64,000 nt of DNA, taken from the NCBI GenBank assembly GCA_019261985.1, contig JAFAQY010000053.1, positions 1 to 64,000 of the forward strand. Reading direction: 5' to 3'. This DNA is from Bryobacterales bacterium (GTDB lineage: Bacteria > Acidobacteriota > Terriglobia > Bryobacterales > Bryobacteraceae). Under the pieces are notes generated by a model. It was not told where the DNA came from, did not search any database, and saw only the letters and a list, made by a program, of their open reading frames with translations. The position numbers were made by a program, and so were the translations under genes. Shown in pieces: positions 24,872-33,358 of the stretch (position 1 is the first letter of the stretch; each line of letters starts with the position of its first letter).

Positions 24872-26047
24872 ATGAAAACAGTCGCCGTATTAGGCGGTGG
24901 TCCAGCGGGCGCTTTCGCTGCCGCGGGGCTGGCACAGGCTGGACTCAAAACCACCCTGTTCGATGAAAAGCTCGGCTGGGAGAAGCCATGCGGTGGCGGG
25001 CTTACCTACAAGGCATACACAAAATACCCCTTTCTAATCGATAATCCTTGCCCGAAACGGCTGGTCCACCAAACGGTGCTGGGAGCGCCCAAGACCGGCG
25101 AAGCGACCATGGATTTGGCGCATCCGCTGGTGATTTATTCGCGACTGGATCTAAATCGAATGCTACTGGAGCGGGCGGAGCGCGCGGGCGCGGCGCTGGA
25201 ACAGTCGCGCATCATGCAGATTGAGAAACGCGACAACGGCTGGCTCTTAAAGACCCGCAACGGGGCCGCTGAAGCCGATTACTGCATCATTGCCATGGGC
25301 GCGCGGAACCCCCTCCGCGACGTGGGTACTCAATGGAGCGCGGCGGACACGATGAGCGCGCTCGGCTATTACGTGCCTGCAACGCGGGAGCGCATCGACA
25401 TCCAGTTCCTTCCGAAGCTGGAAGGGTATATTTGGGTTTTTCCGCGATGCGGACATCTCTCGGTGGGCATTTGCGGGAAGGGCGAGCCCGCTCAGTCCCT
25501 CCGGGCGCGGTTGGAAGCTTATATGGAGGAGCGCAGCATCTCACGCACAGATGCAGTTTTCTATAGCCATATGTTGCCTTCGCTCGAGACGGGCGGGTGG
25601 CGCCGCAACCGCGTGGCCGGCGAGGGCTGGATGGCGGTCGGCGATTCCGCCGGACTCGTCGATCCGATCACCGGCGAAGGCATTTACTACGCGATGCGCT
25701 CCGGCGATCTGGCCAGCCAGGTGGTGGTAAACGATGCGTATGGGCTCAGCGAAAAAGCCGAAGCGTATCGAGCGGCTCTCGCGCAAGAGTTTTCGCACGA
25801 CCTCGAGTTCGCCGCGATGCTCGCCAAGCGGGTTTTCCTAGGCCGGTTTCTCTTCCGCACGGTGCCGCAGCGGATGGTGGAATTTATGCGCCGGAGCCAG
25901 CGTTTCCGCGATTTGATGCAAGACCTCTTCGCCGGAACGCAGCCCTACTTGACGCTTCGCAATCGTCTGCTGCGCAATCTGAACGGAACGTTGCAGGAAG
26001 CGCTCATGAGCTTCTTTCTGGACCGGGTGATACCGGAAAATTCGTGA
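24872..26047 (+). CDS. FAD-dependent reductase of the geranylgeranyl reductase family
   Basis: A 391-residue flavoprotein. The N-terminal dinucleotide motif [20 protein letters not shown], the [11 protein letters not shown] segment and the [26 protein letters not shown] block define the geranylgeranyl reductase/halogenase-like group, which saturates double bonds of isoprenoid chains or oxidises related lipids. The C-terminus is helical and may contact the membrane. Its TGA overlaps the GTG start of hemL by four bases (GTGA), implying coupled translation. A link between an isoprenoid reductase and tetrapyrrole synthesis is suggestive, but the product is unknown. Confidence 0.85.
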   Translation: MKTVAVLGGGPAGAFAAAGLAQAGLKTTLFDEKLGWEKPCGGGLTYKAYTKYPFLIDNPCPKRLVHQTVLGAPKTGEATMDLAHPLVIYSRLDLNRMLLERAERAGAALEQSRIMQIEKRDNGWLLKTRNGAAEADYCIIAMGARNPLRDVGTQWSAADTMSALGYYVPATRERIDIQFLPKLEGYIWVFPRCGHLSVGICGKGEPAQSLRARLEAYMEERSISRTDAVFYSHMLPSLETGGWRRNRVAGEGWMAVGDSAGLVDPITGEGIYYAMRSGDLASQVVVNDAYGLSEKAEAYRAALAQEFSHDLEFAAMLAKRVFLGRFLFRTVPQRMVEFMRRSQRFRDLMQDLFAGTQPYLTLRNRLLRNLNGTLQEALMSFFLDRVIPENS

Positions 26048-27321
26048 AGACCGCCCGCTCCGAAGCGCTTTTTGAGCGCGCCCAATCCATAATTCCGGGA
26101 GGCGTGAACTCGCCCGTCCGCGCCTTTCGAGGTGTCGGCGGCGCGCCCCGGTTTATCGTTCGCGGCGAAGGCTCGCGGGTGTACGACGCCGATGGGAACG
26201 AATACATCGATTACGTCTGCTCCTGGGGACCGCTTCTGCTCGGCCACCGGCCGCCGCAAGTGATTGCGGCTCTGCGCGAGATTTTGGAAGAAGGCACCAG
26301 CTTCGGAGCGCCAACCGAGCGCGAAGTGTTGCTTGCCGAGTTGATTTCTCAAACGGTCCCATCGATGGAGATGGTACGCCTGGTGAATTCGGGCACCGAA
26401 GCTACCATGAGCGCGCTACGGCTGGCTCGCGGCTTCACCGGGCGCGATCTCACAATCAAGTTCGAAGGGTGCTATCACGGCCACGTCGACTCGCTGCTGG
26501 TGAAGGCCGGTTCGGGGATGGCTACTCTTGGGATCGCCGATGCAGCGGGGGTGCCGCCCGCATTCGCGGAAACCACCATCGCTCTTCCGTTCAACTCCAT
26601 AGCGGCGGTGGAGGCAGCCTTCAAAACGCACGGAGATAAGATCGCATCGGTGATTGTCGAGCCGGTAGTTGGCAACATGGGATGCGTTCCACCCTCCCCT
26701 GGATTTCTGGAAGCCCTCCGCGATCTGACTGCGCGCCACGGAACGCTGTTGATCTTCGATGAAGTGATGACGGGATTCCGCCTGGCTCTCGGCGGAGCGC
26801 AGGCACGCTTCGGAATAAAGCCCGATCTCACCACATTAGGCAAGATCATCGGCGGCGGCTTGCCCATTGCAGCCTACGGGGGGCGGAAGGACATCATGCG
26901 CAAGGTCGCTCCGCTCGGGGCCGTGTATCAGGCAGGCACGCTTTCCGGTAATCCCCTCGCGGTGGCCGCGGGTCTCGCGACGCTATGTCATTTGACCGCG
27001 CATCCAGAAATCTACGATTTGCTGGAAACCCGCTCGGCGCAGTTGGCCCTCCTGAAGACAATGACGCCTCCGGGCGTGACGATCAACCGCGCCGGCTCGA
27101 TGTTCACGTTATTTTTCTCAAGCGACCCTGTCACCGACTGGGAATCCGCGAAGCGCTGCGATACCGCGCGGTTCGCCAAGTTCTTCCATTTTCTACTGGA
27201 GCGCGGAATCTACATCGCGCCTTCACAATTCGAGGCAGGCTTCGTGTCGGCGGCGCACAGCGAAAAGGATATCAGCGCTACCGTTGATGCGGCGCGCGAA
27301 TTCTTCAAGGCTGGCGGCTAA
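26044..27321 (+). CDS. hemL: Glutamate-1-semialdehyde 2,1-aminomutase
   Basis: A 425-residue PLP enzyme that converts glutamate-1-semialdehyde to 5-aminolevulinate in the C5 pathway of heme and other tetrapyrroles. It opens with [25 protein letters not shown], carries FVNSGTEA-like [17 protein letters not shown], the aspartate in [11 protein letters not shown] and the PLP lysine in [12 protein letters not shown]. The open frame extends upstream inside the reductase gene; I place the start at the GTG at 26044, giving the usual family length. It converges on the DinB gene with a 17-bp overlap. Confidence 0.96.
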   Translation: MKTARSEALFERAQSIIPGGVNSPVRAFRGVGGAPRFIVRGEGSRVYDADGNEYIDYVCSWGPLLLGHRPPQVIAALREILEEGTSFGAPTEREVLLAELISQTVPSMEMVRLVNSGTEATMSALRLARGFTGRDLTIKFEGCYHGHVDSLLVKAGSGMATLGIADAAGVPPAFAETTIALPFNSIAAVEAAFKTHGDKIASVIVEPVVGNMGCVPPSPGFLEALRDLTARHGTLLIFDEVMTGFRLALGGAQARFGIKPDLTTLGKIIGGGLPIAAYGGRKDIMRKVAPLGAVYQAGTLSGNPLAVAAGLATLCHLTAHPEIYDLLETRSAQLALLKTMTPPGVTINRAGSMFTLFFSSDPVTDWESAKRCDTARFAKFFHFLLERGIYIAPSQFEAGFVSAAHSEKDISATVDAAREFFKAGG

Positions 27322-27868
27322 GCGGCGGCGTGATACCGTTGAGCCGCAGATACACCGCCAATTGCCCGTAAGTGTCCTGGCTGTGGGTCATCAGAAAATA
27401 CAGGATCCGCTGCCGCGTCGACATCGGTCCCATGAACGGAAGAGAGGCTACGCGACCCACCAGTTGCTGGTCGCCGAACTCCTTAATAACGGCCACGCCA
27501 TACTCGCCCACGTTCTGAAGAGCGGCCATCGAATCCTTTTTCGAGGTCGCTTTGGGATCGACGGCCGGCGCCGGTGTTTTGGCGCCAAGGCTTTGAAGCA
27601 GCATTACGTTGATTTGCGCCACATGGAGGACGCGCTCACCGAAGGTTTGCTGTTCCGGAGTTGGTTTGAATGTGTATTTGTTCTCCGGCATCGCATCGGC
27701 GAGCCCATAGAGCATGGCATTATTGCGGCTCCAGTCGTTTTGGATCTCGCAAGTGAGAGTCGAGCAAGGCCCCATGAAACTAGGCGGGGTTTGCGCCTTC
27801 GGCGCCTGGGCATGCGCGGCGCTCCAAGTCGTCAAGATCGCGATTATTCCGGCGGTTCTTATGTGCAT
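27305..27868 (-). CDS. Exported DinB-family protein
   Basis: A 187-residue protein with a signal peptide ([17 protein letters not shown]) and a DinB-like four-helix bundle: an opening with [21 protein letters not shown], and a late [20 protein letters not shown]. Histidines in the VLHVAQ and MTHSQD elements could be two of the three metal ligands typical of the fold. DinB proteins are often thiol or metal-dependent transferases, but an exported version has no assigned function. It is the last gene on the strand of the aromatic-degradation cluster and may simply be downstream of it. Confidence 0.8.
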   Translation of the reverse strand: MHIRTAGIIAILTTWSAAHAQAPKAQTPPSFMGPCSTLTCEIQNDWSRNNAMLYGLADAMPENKYTFKPTPEQQTFGERVLHVAQINVMLLQSLGAKTPAPAVDPKATSKKDSMAALQNVGEYGVAVIKEFGDQQLVGRVASLPFMGPMSTRQRILYFLMTHSQDTYGQLAVYLRLNGITPPLSRQP

Positions 27869-27871
27869 ATG

Positions 27872-28528
27872 TCAGCGTTTAGTCTGAAGCTTATGATACC
27901 CGAGTTGCTTGCGGGCTTCGGCTAAGGTCGTCCCTTGGTTAACGAACTTGCGGATTTCGTTTTCGATGGCGTCGATGTCTTCGGCGGCGGCGAGGATTTT
28001 TTCCTCGTGCTCTTTGGGAATAACGACAACACCATCGGAGTCGCCGCGGAGAATATCGCCTGGATGAACGCGGGCATCGCCGATGTTTACGGCGCAGTTC
28101 ATCGCTTCCACTTGGACCCGGTCCTTACCCGTCCGCATGGAATAGCTGCGGCTATAGATCGGGTAGCCGAGTTCCAACGAAAGATGCGTGTCACGGCATG
28201 CGCCATCGATCACCGTCCCGGCGATGCCGCGGCGATGCGAGACCCACGTGAGAATATCGCCCCATACGGTCGCGTTTTCGCGGCCGCCGTTATCGAGGAC
28301 AATCACACTGGCGGGCGGGACATCATCTATGTAATCGCCCACCGTGCCGGGCGGGGAGCCGGCCGGGCCATACAGAATCGTGTACGCGCGGCCGGTCATG
28401 CGGAATCGGTGGTCTAGTGGCTTGATTCCGAGGCACTGGCCGGGAATGCCGAGGCGGTCTAGGGCATCGCTGAGTGAAGTTGTATCGAGCTTCGAAGCTC
28501 TTAAAACATTTTGGTCTTCGTTTGGCAT
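27872..28528 (-). CDS. RraA-family protein (4-carboxy-4-hydroxy-2-oxoadipate aldolase-like), copy 2
   Basis: A 218-residue member of the RraA fold, which includes class II pyruvate aldolases acting last in the protocatechuate and gallate 4,5-cleavage pathways. It shows SDALDRLGIPGQCLG, ATVWGDILTWVSHRRGIAGTVIDG and then ACRDTHLSLELG. The pair Asp (in WGD) and Arg-Asp (in CRD), 20 residues apart, matches the metal/substrate site I recall for the aldolases, but the acidic residue expected three positions after Arg-Asp is Leu. Its ATG overlaps the stop of the upstream paralogue by one base (TAATG), so the two are translationally coupled. Confidence 0.8.
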   Translation of the reverse strand: MPNEDQNVLRASKLDTTSLSDALDRLGIPGQCLGIKPLDHRFRMTGRAYTILYGPAGSPPGTVGDYIDDVPPASVIVLDNGGRENATVWGDILTWVSHRRGIAGTVIDGACRDTHLSLELGYPIYSRSYSMRTGKDRVQVEAMNCAVNIGDARVHPGDILRGDSDGVVVIPKEHEEKILAAAEDIDAIENEIRKFVNQGTTLAEARKQLGYHKLQTKR

Positions 28529-29178
28529 TAGGCTTTCTTCAGCATGTGTTCGTAATTCGCGCCCATTACCTGGCTGATCGGTTTTCCTTCGCGAATCGCT
28601 TGGGCCATGGCTTCTTCGCGGGCCATGATCTGCTCGGCGGTGTCTAGCGCTCTTTCGATCTCGCTCGCGGCGACAAACACTACCGCGCTTGAATCTGCGA
28701 TGACGTAATCGCCCGGATTAACGGTGACATCCCCCACGGTGATGGGCTCGTTCATCGCGACTTCGACGATGCGTCCGCGCGCGGTGCGCGCTGTCGCGTT
28801 GCGGGCGAAGACCGGAAAATCGAGGCGGCGGCTATCGTCGATATCGCGAGCGGGGCCTTCAACGATTACACCGGCGACTCCTCGGACTTTTGCTCCAATC
28901 GAGAGATTGCCGCCCCAGGAAGCGGCATCGAGGCCGGTCCGCTGCTCCACCACGATAATGTCGCCCGGCTGAGCTGCTTCGATTGCGGCCGTGCACAAAT
29001 GCCGGGTGTTCGCGCGTCCTTCCGCTCGATCCAACTTCACCGTGAGCACGCGTCCGGCGATGCGGCGATCCGTTGATAGGCGCTGGATTCCCGTCACGGC
29101 TCCCCGCAGTCCGAGTTTGTCGAGGGCATCGGAGACGGCGCAGGAATCCAGCCGGCTCAACCTAGAAATGTAGGACAT
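28528..29178 (-). CDS. RraA-family protein (4-carboxy-4-hydroxy-2-oxoadipate aldolase-like), copy 1
   Basis: A 216-residue paralogue of the following gene: SDALDKLGLRGAVTG, ASWGGNLSIGAKVRGVAGVIVEG and PARDIDDSRRLDFPVF. It keeps the Arg-Asp pair with an acidic residue three positions later (RDIDD), but the upstream Asp of the aldolase motif is replaced (WGGN). Tandem copies with complementary changes could form one hetero-oligomeric enzyme; this is speculation. Its ATG lies inside a palindromic repeat (29173-29192). The neighbouring LigB- and LigJ-like genes support a role in aromatic ring-cleavage catabolism. Confidence 0.8.
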   Translation of the reverse strand: MSYISRLSRLDSCAVSDALDKLGLRGAVTGIQRLSTDRRIAGRVLTVKLDRAEGRANTRHLCTAAIEAAQPGDIIVVEQRTGLDAASWGGNLSIGAKVRGVAGVIVEGPARDIDDSRRLDFPVFARNATARTARGRIVEVAMNEPITVGDVTVNPGDYVIADSSAVVFVAASEIERALDTAEQIMAREEAMAQAIREGKPISQVMGANYEHMLKKA

Positions 29179-29226
29179 GCTTTAGCTTGTCCTTTCATGC
29201 GGAACAGGGCAAGCTGAAGCATGCCC
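29173..29226. repeat. Two palindromic repeats of the GGACAAGC family around a gene boundary
   Basis: GGACATGCTTTAGCTTGTCC at 29173-29192 and GGGCAAGCTGAAGCATGCCC at 29207-29226 are imperfect palindromes of the dispersed family. Reading on the minus strand, the first contains the ATG start codon of the RraA copy 1 gene. The second directly abuts the TAG stop codon of the LigB-like gene (29226-29228). Confidence 0.85.
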
Positions 29227-30218
29227 TACTCCCAGTAAACGAAGGCCATCCCATTGCCGGTGCCTGCTTCGGAGCGGTAGCACGGAACATAATCGACCTG
29301 ATGATATTTGCGGCCGGTTTCGTTCATCGCCGAGATCACCGGGAACCAGTTTTTGATTTCGGCGGTGCCGACCTTGAAGATGTTCTCCGGGATCTTCTCA
29401 AGCGCGGTTTCGTCGCCTTTCGACATCGCCGTCAAAATCTGCTGGTCGAGATCTTCGTCGATAACAAAATGGCTGAGCCCGCCCGACGCCATTACGGCCA
29501 CGCGTCCGAAACCTCCGTAGTTCTTGATGGCTCTATACAGCGCCCGCCCCAGATCAAGGCAGCGGCGGTTTTTGGGCACGTTGTGCGGAAAATGAACGTT
29601 CAGAATAATCGGCACGCTGGGTGGCGGCGTGTCGCCCAAAATCGAGTGGTACAGAAAACCGTAGGCGTGCGGTATTCCTCCACGCGGCGCGGCTTTGGGC
29701 GTGGTGTCGGACTGCGCCAGGTCGAAGTTTTCGTCCGCGAGCGAATCCAGGATATGGTCGGCCAGCGCGCTCGCGCCTTGATAATTAACCGCCTGCTCGG
29801 GAGCGTTGCCCGGCTCGGCGATGGCAATCCCGGGAACATCCTCATGCAGATGCTGATGGTTGTAAATTTGGGACCCGCGATAAACGGTGATGGACGGAGT
29901 TAGTCCTTCGTCGAAGAATTCGCGCTGATCGTTGCCCACGATCACGACCGCGTCGGGGTTCACTTCCTTGAACTTTTGCGCCAGAACTTCCATCGCGGCG
30001 CGGCAGCGCTTATGACGGCCGCGGCGAGTCTCCGCATCGATTTGATCGCCGAAGCCGGGGGCGCGCTCTTTTAGCAATGACTCAAAGTCATAAGTCTTGC
30101 CGCGGAACCAGTGGCGCTTATTTTCGCGGTCCGCCTTGGCCCGCAGGTCCCACATTTCGGGCGGGGTGGATAAGAGCGGGCCGTGCGCCGACCCGATACC
30201 TAGAACAATTTCTGCCAC
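29226..30218 (-). CDS. LigB-family extradiol ring-cleavage dioxygenase
   Basis: A 330-residue class III extradiol dioxygenase, opening catecholic rings such as protocatechuate or gallate at the 4,5 position. By comparison with LigB, His12 (GSAHGPLL) and Glu287 (GTAEIKNWF) fit two metal ligands and His250 (ASGGLSHFV) the catalytic base. The position of the third ligand, LigB His61, reads Gln98 (VGNDQREFF), a change I believe also occurs in other LigB-like subgroups. No small LigA subunit gene is nearby. Neighbours are LigJ-like and RraA-like genes, which supplies the pathway context. The exact substrate is inferred. Confidence 0.85.
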   Translation of the reverse strand: MAEIVLGIGSAHGPLLSTPPEMWDLRAKADRENKRHWFRGKTYDFESLLKERAPGFGDQIDAETRRGRHKRCRAAMEVLAQKFKEVNPDAVVIVGNDQREFFDEGLTPSITVYRGSQIYNHQHLHEDVPGIAIAEPGNAPEQAVNYQGASALADHILDSLADENFDLAQSDTTPKAAPRGGIPHAYGFLYHSILGDTPPPSVPIILNVHFPHNVPKNRRCLDLGRALYRAIKNYGGFGRVAVMASGGLSHFVIDEDLDQQILTAMSKGDETALEKIPENIFKVGTAEIKNWFPVISAMNETGRKYHQVDYVPCYRSEAGTGNGMAFVYWE

Positions 30219-30247
30219 GAATGTCCCTCCTCTTTGGACACGCTTAT

Positions 30248-30338
30248 GGACAAGCTGAAGCTTGTCCCTCCTCTGTGGACACGCTTATGGACAAGCTGAA
30301 GCTTGTCCTACCTTTTTCCGACAAGCTGAAGCTTGTCC
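30248..30338. repeat. Three copies of the 20-bp palindrome GGACAAGCTGAAGCTTGTCC, partly in tandem
   Basis: Perfect or near-perfect copies lie at 30248-30267, 30289-30308 and 30319-30338. The first two are part of a longer tandem unit of 41 bp that includes GGACACGCTTAT; the third has CG instead of GG at its left end. The block fills the gap between the LigB-like gene and the ABC permease gene, whose TAG stop codon overlaps the last copy. Within a transcript each copy would fold as a hairpin. Confidence 0.92.
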
Positions 30339-31183
30339 TACCTTTCCGGCCGCCAGCGTGAAAAGTGGCGCTCCAGCTTCTCCGCTGCCGCCGTCAACAA
30401 AATTCCGGCGAAGGCGATGATCAGTACTCCAACGAACAACGTATCTGTTGCGAAGGTCTGGCCGCCATAGGCGACCATGAACCCAATTCCCTGGCTTCCG
30501 CCGAACATTTCACCGACGACTACGCCGATCAACCCGAGCGCCACGCCTTGCCTCAAGCCGGTGAGGATAAAAGGAACCGATCCGGGCACCGCGACGGTCT
30601 TGAAGATCTGCCAATCGGAGGCGCAATAGGCGCGCGCAGCCCGAAGCAGGTCGTTATCGACAGCTCTAATCCCGCCGATCGTGTTCACCAGGACGGGGAA
30701 GAAAGCCGTTATGAACACAATGAACACCTTGGACCACATCCCGATCCCAAACCATATGATGATCAATGGCACCATTGCGACGCGCGGTGTTGCATATAGC
30801 GCTGTTAGCAGCGGACCGAACAGCATATCGACACGCCGGTACCAACCGATGATCACGCCCAGAATCACGCCCGCCACGGACGCGAGCGCGAAGCCGATCG
30901 CGAAATTGATTCCGCTGTATCTCAAGTCGGAGAGGAGCTGGCCGTGCGTGGCCGCGTCCCAAAAACGCGCGGCAATCGCGGAGGGGCCGCTGAAGAAAAG
31001 AGGCGAAATCTTGCCCGCGGACCAGAAAGCCTGCCAGATGGCTAGCAACAGAAAAACGGTGCCGCCGCCAAGAATAAGCGATTCATTGCGCTTGAAAAAG
31101 CCGCGTTTGGGAGGGCTAAACACGTCGTCCTGCGCTTGCGGCAGGACGGCCACACGATCGATCGGCGGCGGGAGGGCACTCAT
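30338..31183 (-). CDS. ABC transporter permease (nitrate/sulfonate/taurine type)
   Basis: A 281-residue inner-membrane permease with about six hydrophobic segments after a cytoplasmic N-terminus. It has the binding-protein-dependent transport signature in the EAA-like loop (DNDLLRAARAYCASDWQIFKTVAVPGSVPFILTGLRQG). This subfamily (SsuC/TauC-like) imports small organic anions. It is translationally coupled to its ATPase gene by a four-base overlap. In this context it probably imports an aromatic acid. No periplasmic binding-protein gene is present in the cluster. Confidence 0.9.
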   Translation of the reverse strand: MSALPPPIDRVAVLPQAQDDVFSPPKRGFFKRNESLILGGGTVFLLLAIWQAFWSAGKISPLFFSGPSAIAARFWDAATHGQLLSDLRYSGINFAIGFALASVAGVILGVIIGWYRRVDMLFGPLLTALYATPRVAMVPLIIIWFGIGMWSKVFIVFITAFFPVLVNTIGGIRAVDNDLLRAARAYCASDWQIFKTVAVPGSVPFILTGLRQGVALGLIGVVVGEMFGGSQGIGFMVAYGGQTFATDTLFVGVLIIAFAGILLTAAAEKLERHFSRWRPER

Positions 31184-31962
31184 ACCGTCATCCCGATCCG
31201 CTCCGGCTTCTCTTCCACCAACTGCCAGATGGTGTCTTCGATTTCGAGAAAGCGGGGGTCTCGCTTAAGGCTCAGGGTGCGCGGACGGCCGAAAGGAATG
31301 CGAAAAACGTCCTTCACGCGCCCCGGCCGGGCGCTCATCACGACTACGCGATCGGCCAGATAAATCGCCTCGTTGATCTGGTGCGTGATGAACATCACAG
31401 TTTTCCGGGCTTCGCTCCAGATCTTTAGAAGTTCCGATTGCATGAACTCGCGCGTTTGCGCATCGAGCGCGGCGAAAGGCTCATCCATGAGCAAAACTTT
31501 CGGGTCGGCCGCCAGCGCCCGCGCAAGATTCACGCGCTGCTGCATTCCGCCGGATAGTTCGGAAGGATAGTGGCGCTCGAAACCGCTAAGGCCCACGAGC
31601 TTGACGAAGTGTTCGGTTCGCTCTTGCATGGTGTGCTTATCGAAACGTTTCTGCAGCTCCATTCCGTAACGAATGTTGCCTATGATCGTGCGCCAGGGCA
31701 ATAGACTCGAGTGTTGAAAGACCACCGCGCGGTCTGCGCCCGGCCCAGCTACACGCTTGTTATCGATTTCAACCACGCCCTGCTCGTATGGCAGCAACCC
31801 CGCAACGATATTGAGCATGGTGGTTTTCCCGCAGCCGCTGGGGCCGACGATCGCCATGAACTCGCCGTCTTCAACGGACAACGAAACGTCGGCAAGCGCG
31901 AGGACCTCACGCGAGCCGCGCCAGTAGCGCTTCGTGAGATGCTCGATCGCGAGTTTGACCAT
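31180..31962 (-). CDS. ABC transporter ATP-binding protein (nitrate/sulfonate/taurine type)
   Basis: A 260-residue ATPase that energises the neighbouring permease. Walker A GPSGCGKTT, the Q-loop region QHSSLLPW, signature LSGGMQQR, Walker B VLLMDEPFAALD and the switch histidine in ITHQINEA are all present. The C-terminus is slightly extended beyond the core domain. Its last bases overlap the permease start. The gene lies between the LigJ-like hydrolase and the LigB-like dioxygenase, so transport and catabolism are probably co-expressed. Confidence 0.93.
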   Translation of the reverse strand: MVKLAIEHLTKRYWRGSREVLALADVSLSVEDGEFMAIVGPSGCGKTTMLNIVAGLLPYEQGVVEIDNKRVAGPGADRAVVFQHSSLLPWRTIIGNIRYGMELQKRFDKHTMQERTEHFVKLVGLSGFERHYPSELSGGMQQRVNLARALAADPKVLLMDEPFAALDAQTREFMQSELLKIWSEARKTVMFITHQINEAIYLADRVVVMSARPGRVKDVFRIPFGRPRTLSLKRDPRFLEIEDTIWQLVEEKPERIGMTV

Positions 31963-31976
31963 GCTTATTCCAGGAA

Positions 31977-31996
31977 GGACAAGCTGAAGCTTGTCC
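31977..31996. repeat. Copy of the GGACAAGCTGAAGCTTGTCC palindrome
   Basis: A perfect 20-bp copy between the amidohydrolase and ATPase genes. On the coding (minus) strand the amidohydrolase stop codon TAG (31996-31998) runs directly into the repeat. Confidence 0.92.
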
Positions 31997-33018
31997 TACG
32001 CGCCCGAGGCTTGCCCAATTTTCAGATTAAACAGCTTTTTCGCGTTTTCTTCAAAGATCAATTTTTTCTCGGCCGCGCTGAGGAAATCCATGGCTTCAAT
32101 GGCAAGGCGCGGCGTTTCATCGAGCCAGCGGCCGGTACGCGGATCCTTGACCGTGCCTACGCCTGGCCGCTCCGTGCCGAAAAGGCACCGGTCCGGTCCG
32201 ACGGTTTTGAACAGCAGCTCCAAAGAATCCTTCGAGTACAGGACCGTGTCGTACCACAGGTTGCGCATGCGGTCCTGGAAACGCTCGTTGCCGCGGCGGA
32301 GGAAGCTGGCTTCAAAGCGGGCGAACTGGTACGGAATGGCGCCGCCGCCGTGCGACACCAAAATCTTCAGCGCCGGGAAATCCTTGAACACGTTCGAGCT
32401 CAGGAGCGAAACGACGGCGATGCTCTCCTCATTGATAAAGTGCAGGGAATAGCTGAGGCGCTCCGAGCAGCAGCCCGCGGAATGGATGTGGCCCGGGATA
32501 TCGAGCTCCACCATTTTTTCGTACAACGGATACCAATACCTGTCGCCGAGCGGAGGCGTTTCCACCCCACTGCATTCGCCGGGATCGGGGTTGATCAGGC
32601 AGCCCACAAAGCCGAGCTCTTTCACGCACCGCTCCAACTCAGGAATACAGTTTTTCGGGCTGATACCGGGGCCTTGCGGCAATCCGCAAAGTCCATGAAA
32701 GACGTTCGGGAACAGAGCGCATTGGCGCGCGATGATGTTGTTGGTTTCTTCGATGTACCAGGTCACCAGCTTGTTATTCTCGCGGTGCATCAGCTGGTAT
32801 GGCCGGGGCGAGACCAACTGCATGTCGATCCCCGCTTCCTTGAGCTGTTCCAGATGCGAGGACCCGCCAAAGACAGGCTTATTCAGGGCTTTGACGATGT
32901 CGTCGTCGGTGGCTCCGGTGCTGCCGCGCCCGTGCGCTCCGCGATGCGCCAAAATGCCGGCTTTGTAGACGTACAGACTGTCCGGCGCGGTGACGTGGGC
33001 GTGGGAATCGATAACCAT
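31996..33018 (-). CDS. LigJ-like amidohydrolase (4-oxalomesaconate hydratase / ACMSD family)
   Basis: A 340-residue TIM-barrel metal enzyme. The N-terminal HxH motif (MVIDSHAHV, His6 and His8), the inner histidine in PGHIHSAG, and a late GPDRCLFGTERPG segment with an acidic ligand region place it in the amidohydrolase-2 family. Its length and setting, next to LigB-like and CHA-aldolase-like genes, suggest 4-oxalomesaconate hydratase, which hydrates the ring-cleavage product before aldol cleavage. A decarboxylase of the ACMSD type is the main alternative. It is the first gene of the minus-strand cluster. Confidence 0.8.
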   Translation of the reverse strand: MVIDSHAHVTAPDSLYVYKAGILAHRGAHGRGSTGATDDDIVKALNKPVFGGSSHLEQLKEAGIDMQLVSPRPYQLMHRENNKLVTWYIEETNNIIARQCALFPNVFHGLCGLPQGPGISPKNCIPELERCVKELGFVGCLINPDPGECSGVETPPLGDRYWYPLYEKMVELDIPGHIHSAGCCSERLSYSLHFINEESIAVVSLLSSNVFKDFPALKILVSHGGGAIPYQFARFEASFLRRGNERFQDRMRNLWYDTVLYSKDSLELLFKTVGPDRCLFGTERPGVGTVKDPRTGRWLDETPRLAIEAMDFLSAAEKKLIFEENAKKLFNLKIGQASGA

Positions 33019-33358
33019 GATATCTCCAGGTATGGGAAGGAAGATTGAACTATCGCGAGAGCTAGGTTATCATACGGTCCCCGGCGACTGCGGTATGCAG
33101 ACGCCAGACGCCAGCAGAAGCCTCTATGGAGCGGGGCTGCGGATTGGGGGTCGCCCGCGGAAAGGCTTCGGCTTCCCTATTAGCGGGGCGCGGCGCATCA
33201 CCGAAATTGCGTAAACAATGCTATGCTGAACCACTAATGAGTGTTCATGTCGCCCACCGGCCGACGTGAAATTCATCGAATTTGCGCCGAGTTCGAGCAG
33301 GCTCCGCGTTTGAGCGACCAGTGATCCGGCCGTAATTCTCCGGCGGATAGGTAGGGAG
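33019..33358. other. Divergent intergenic region upstream of the aromatic cluster
   Basis: About 340 bp between the start of the LigJ-like gene (minus) and the formamidase-like gene (plus). It must contain both promoters. I see no convincing operator palindrome or -35/-10 pair, no member of the dispersed repeat family and no gene. Confidence 0.5.

Noticed and set aside
30248-30338. Regularly spaced repeats considered as a small CRISPR array
   Set aside because: Only three copies, palindromic 20-bp units with short unequal spacing and no spacers of constant length; no cas genes in the window.
31711-33048. Long plus-strand open frame (445 codons) opposite the LigJ-like gene and ATPase
   Set aside because: Antisense to two clearly recognisable genes; translation has no family features.
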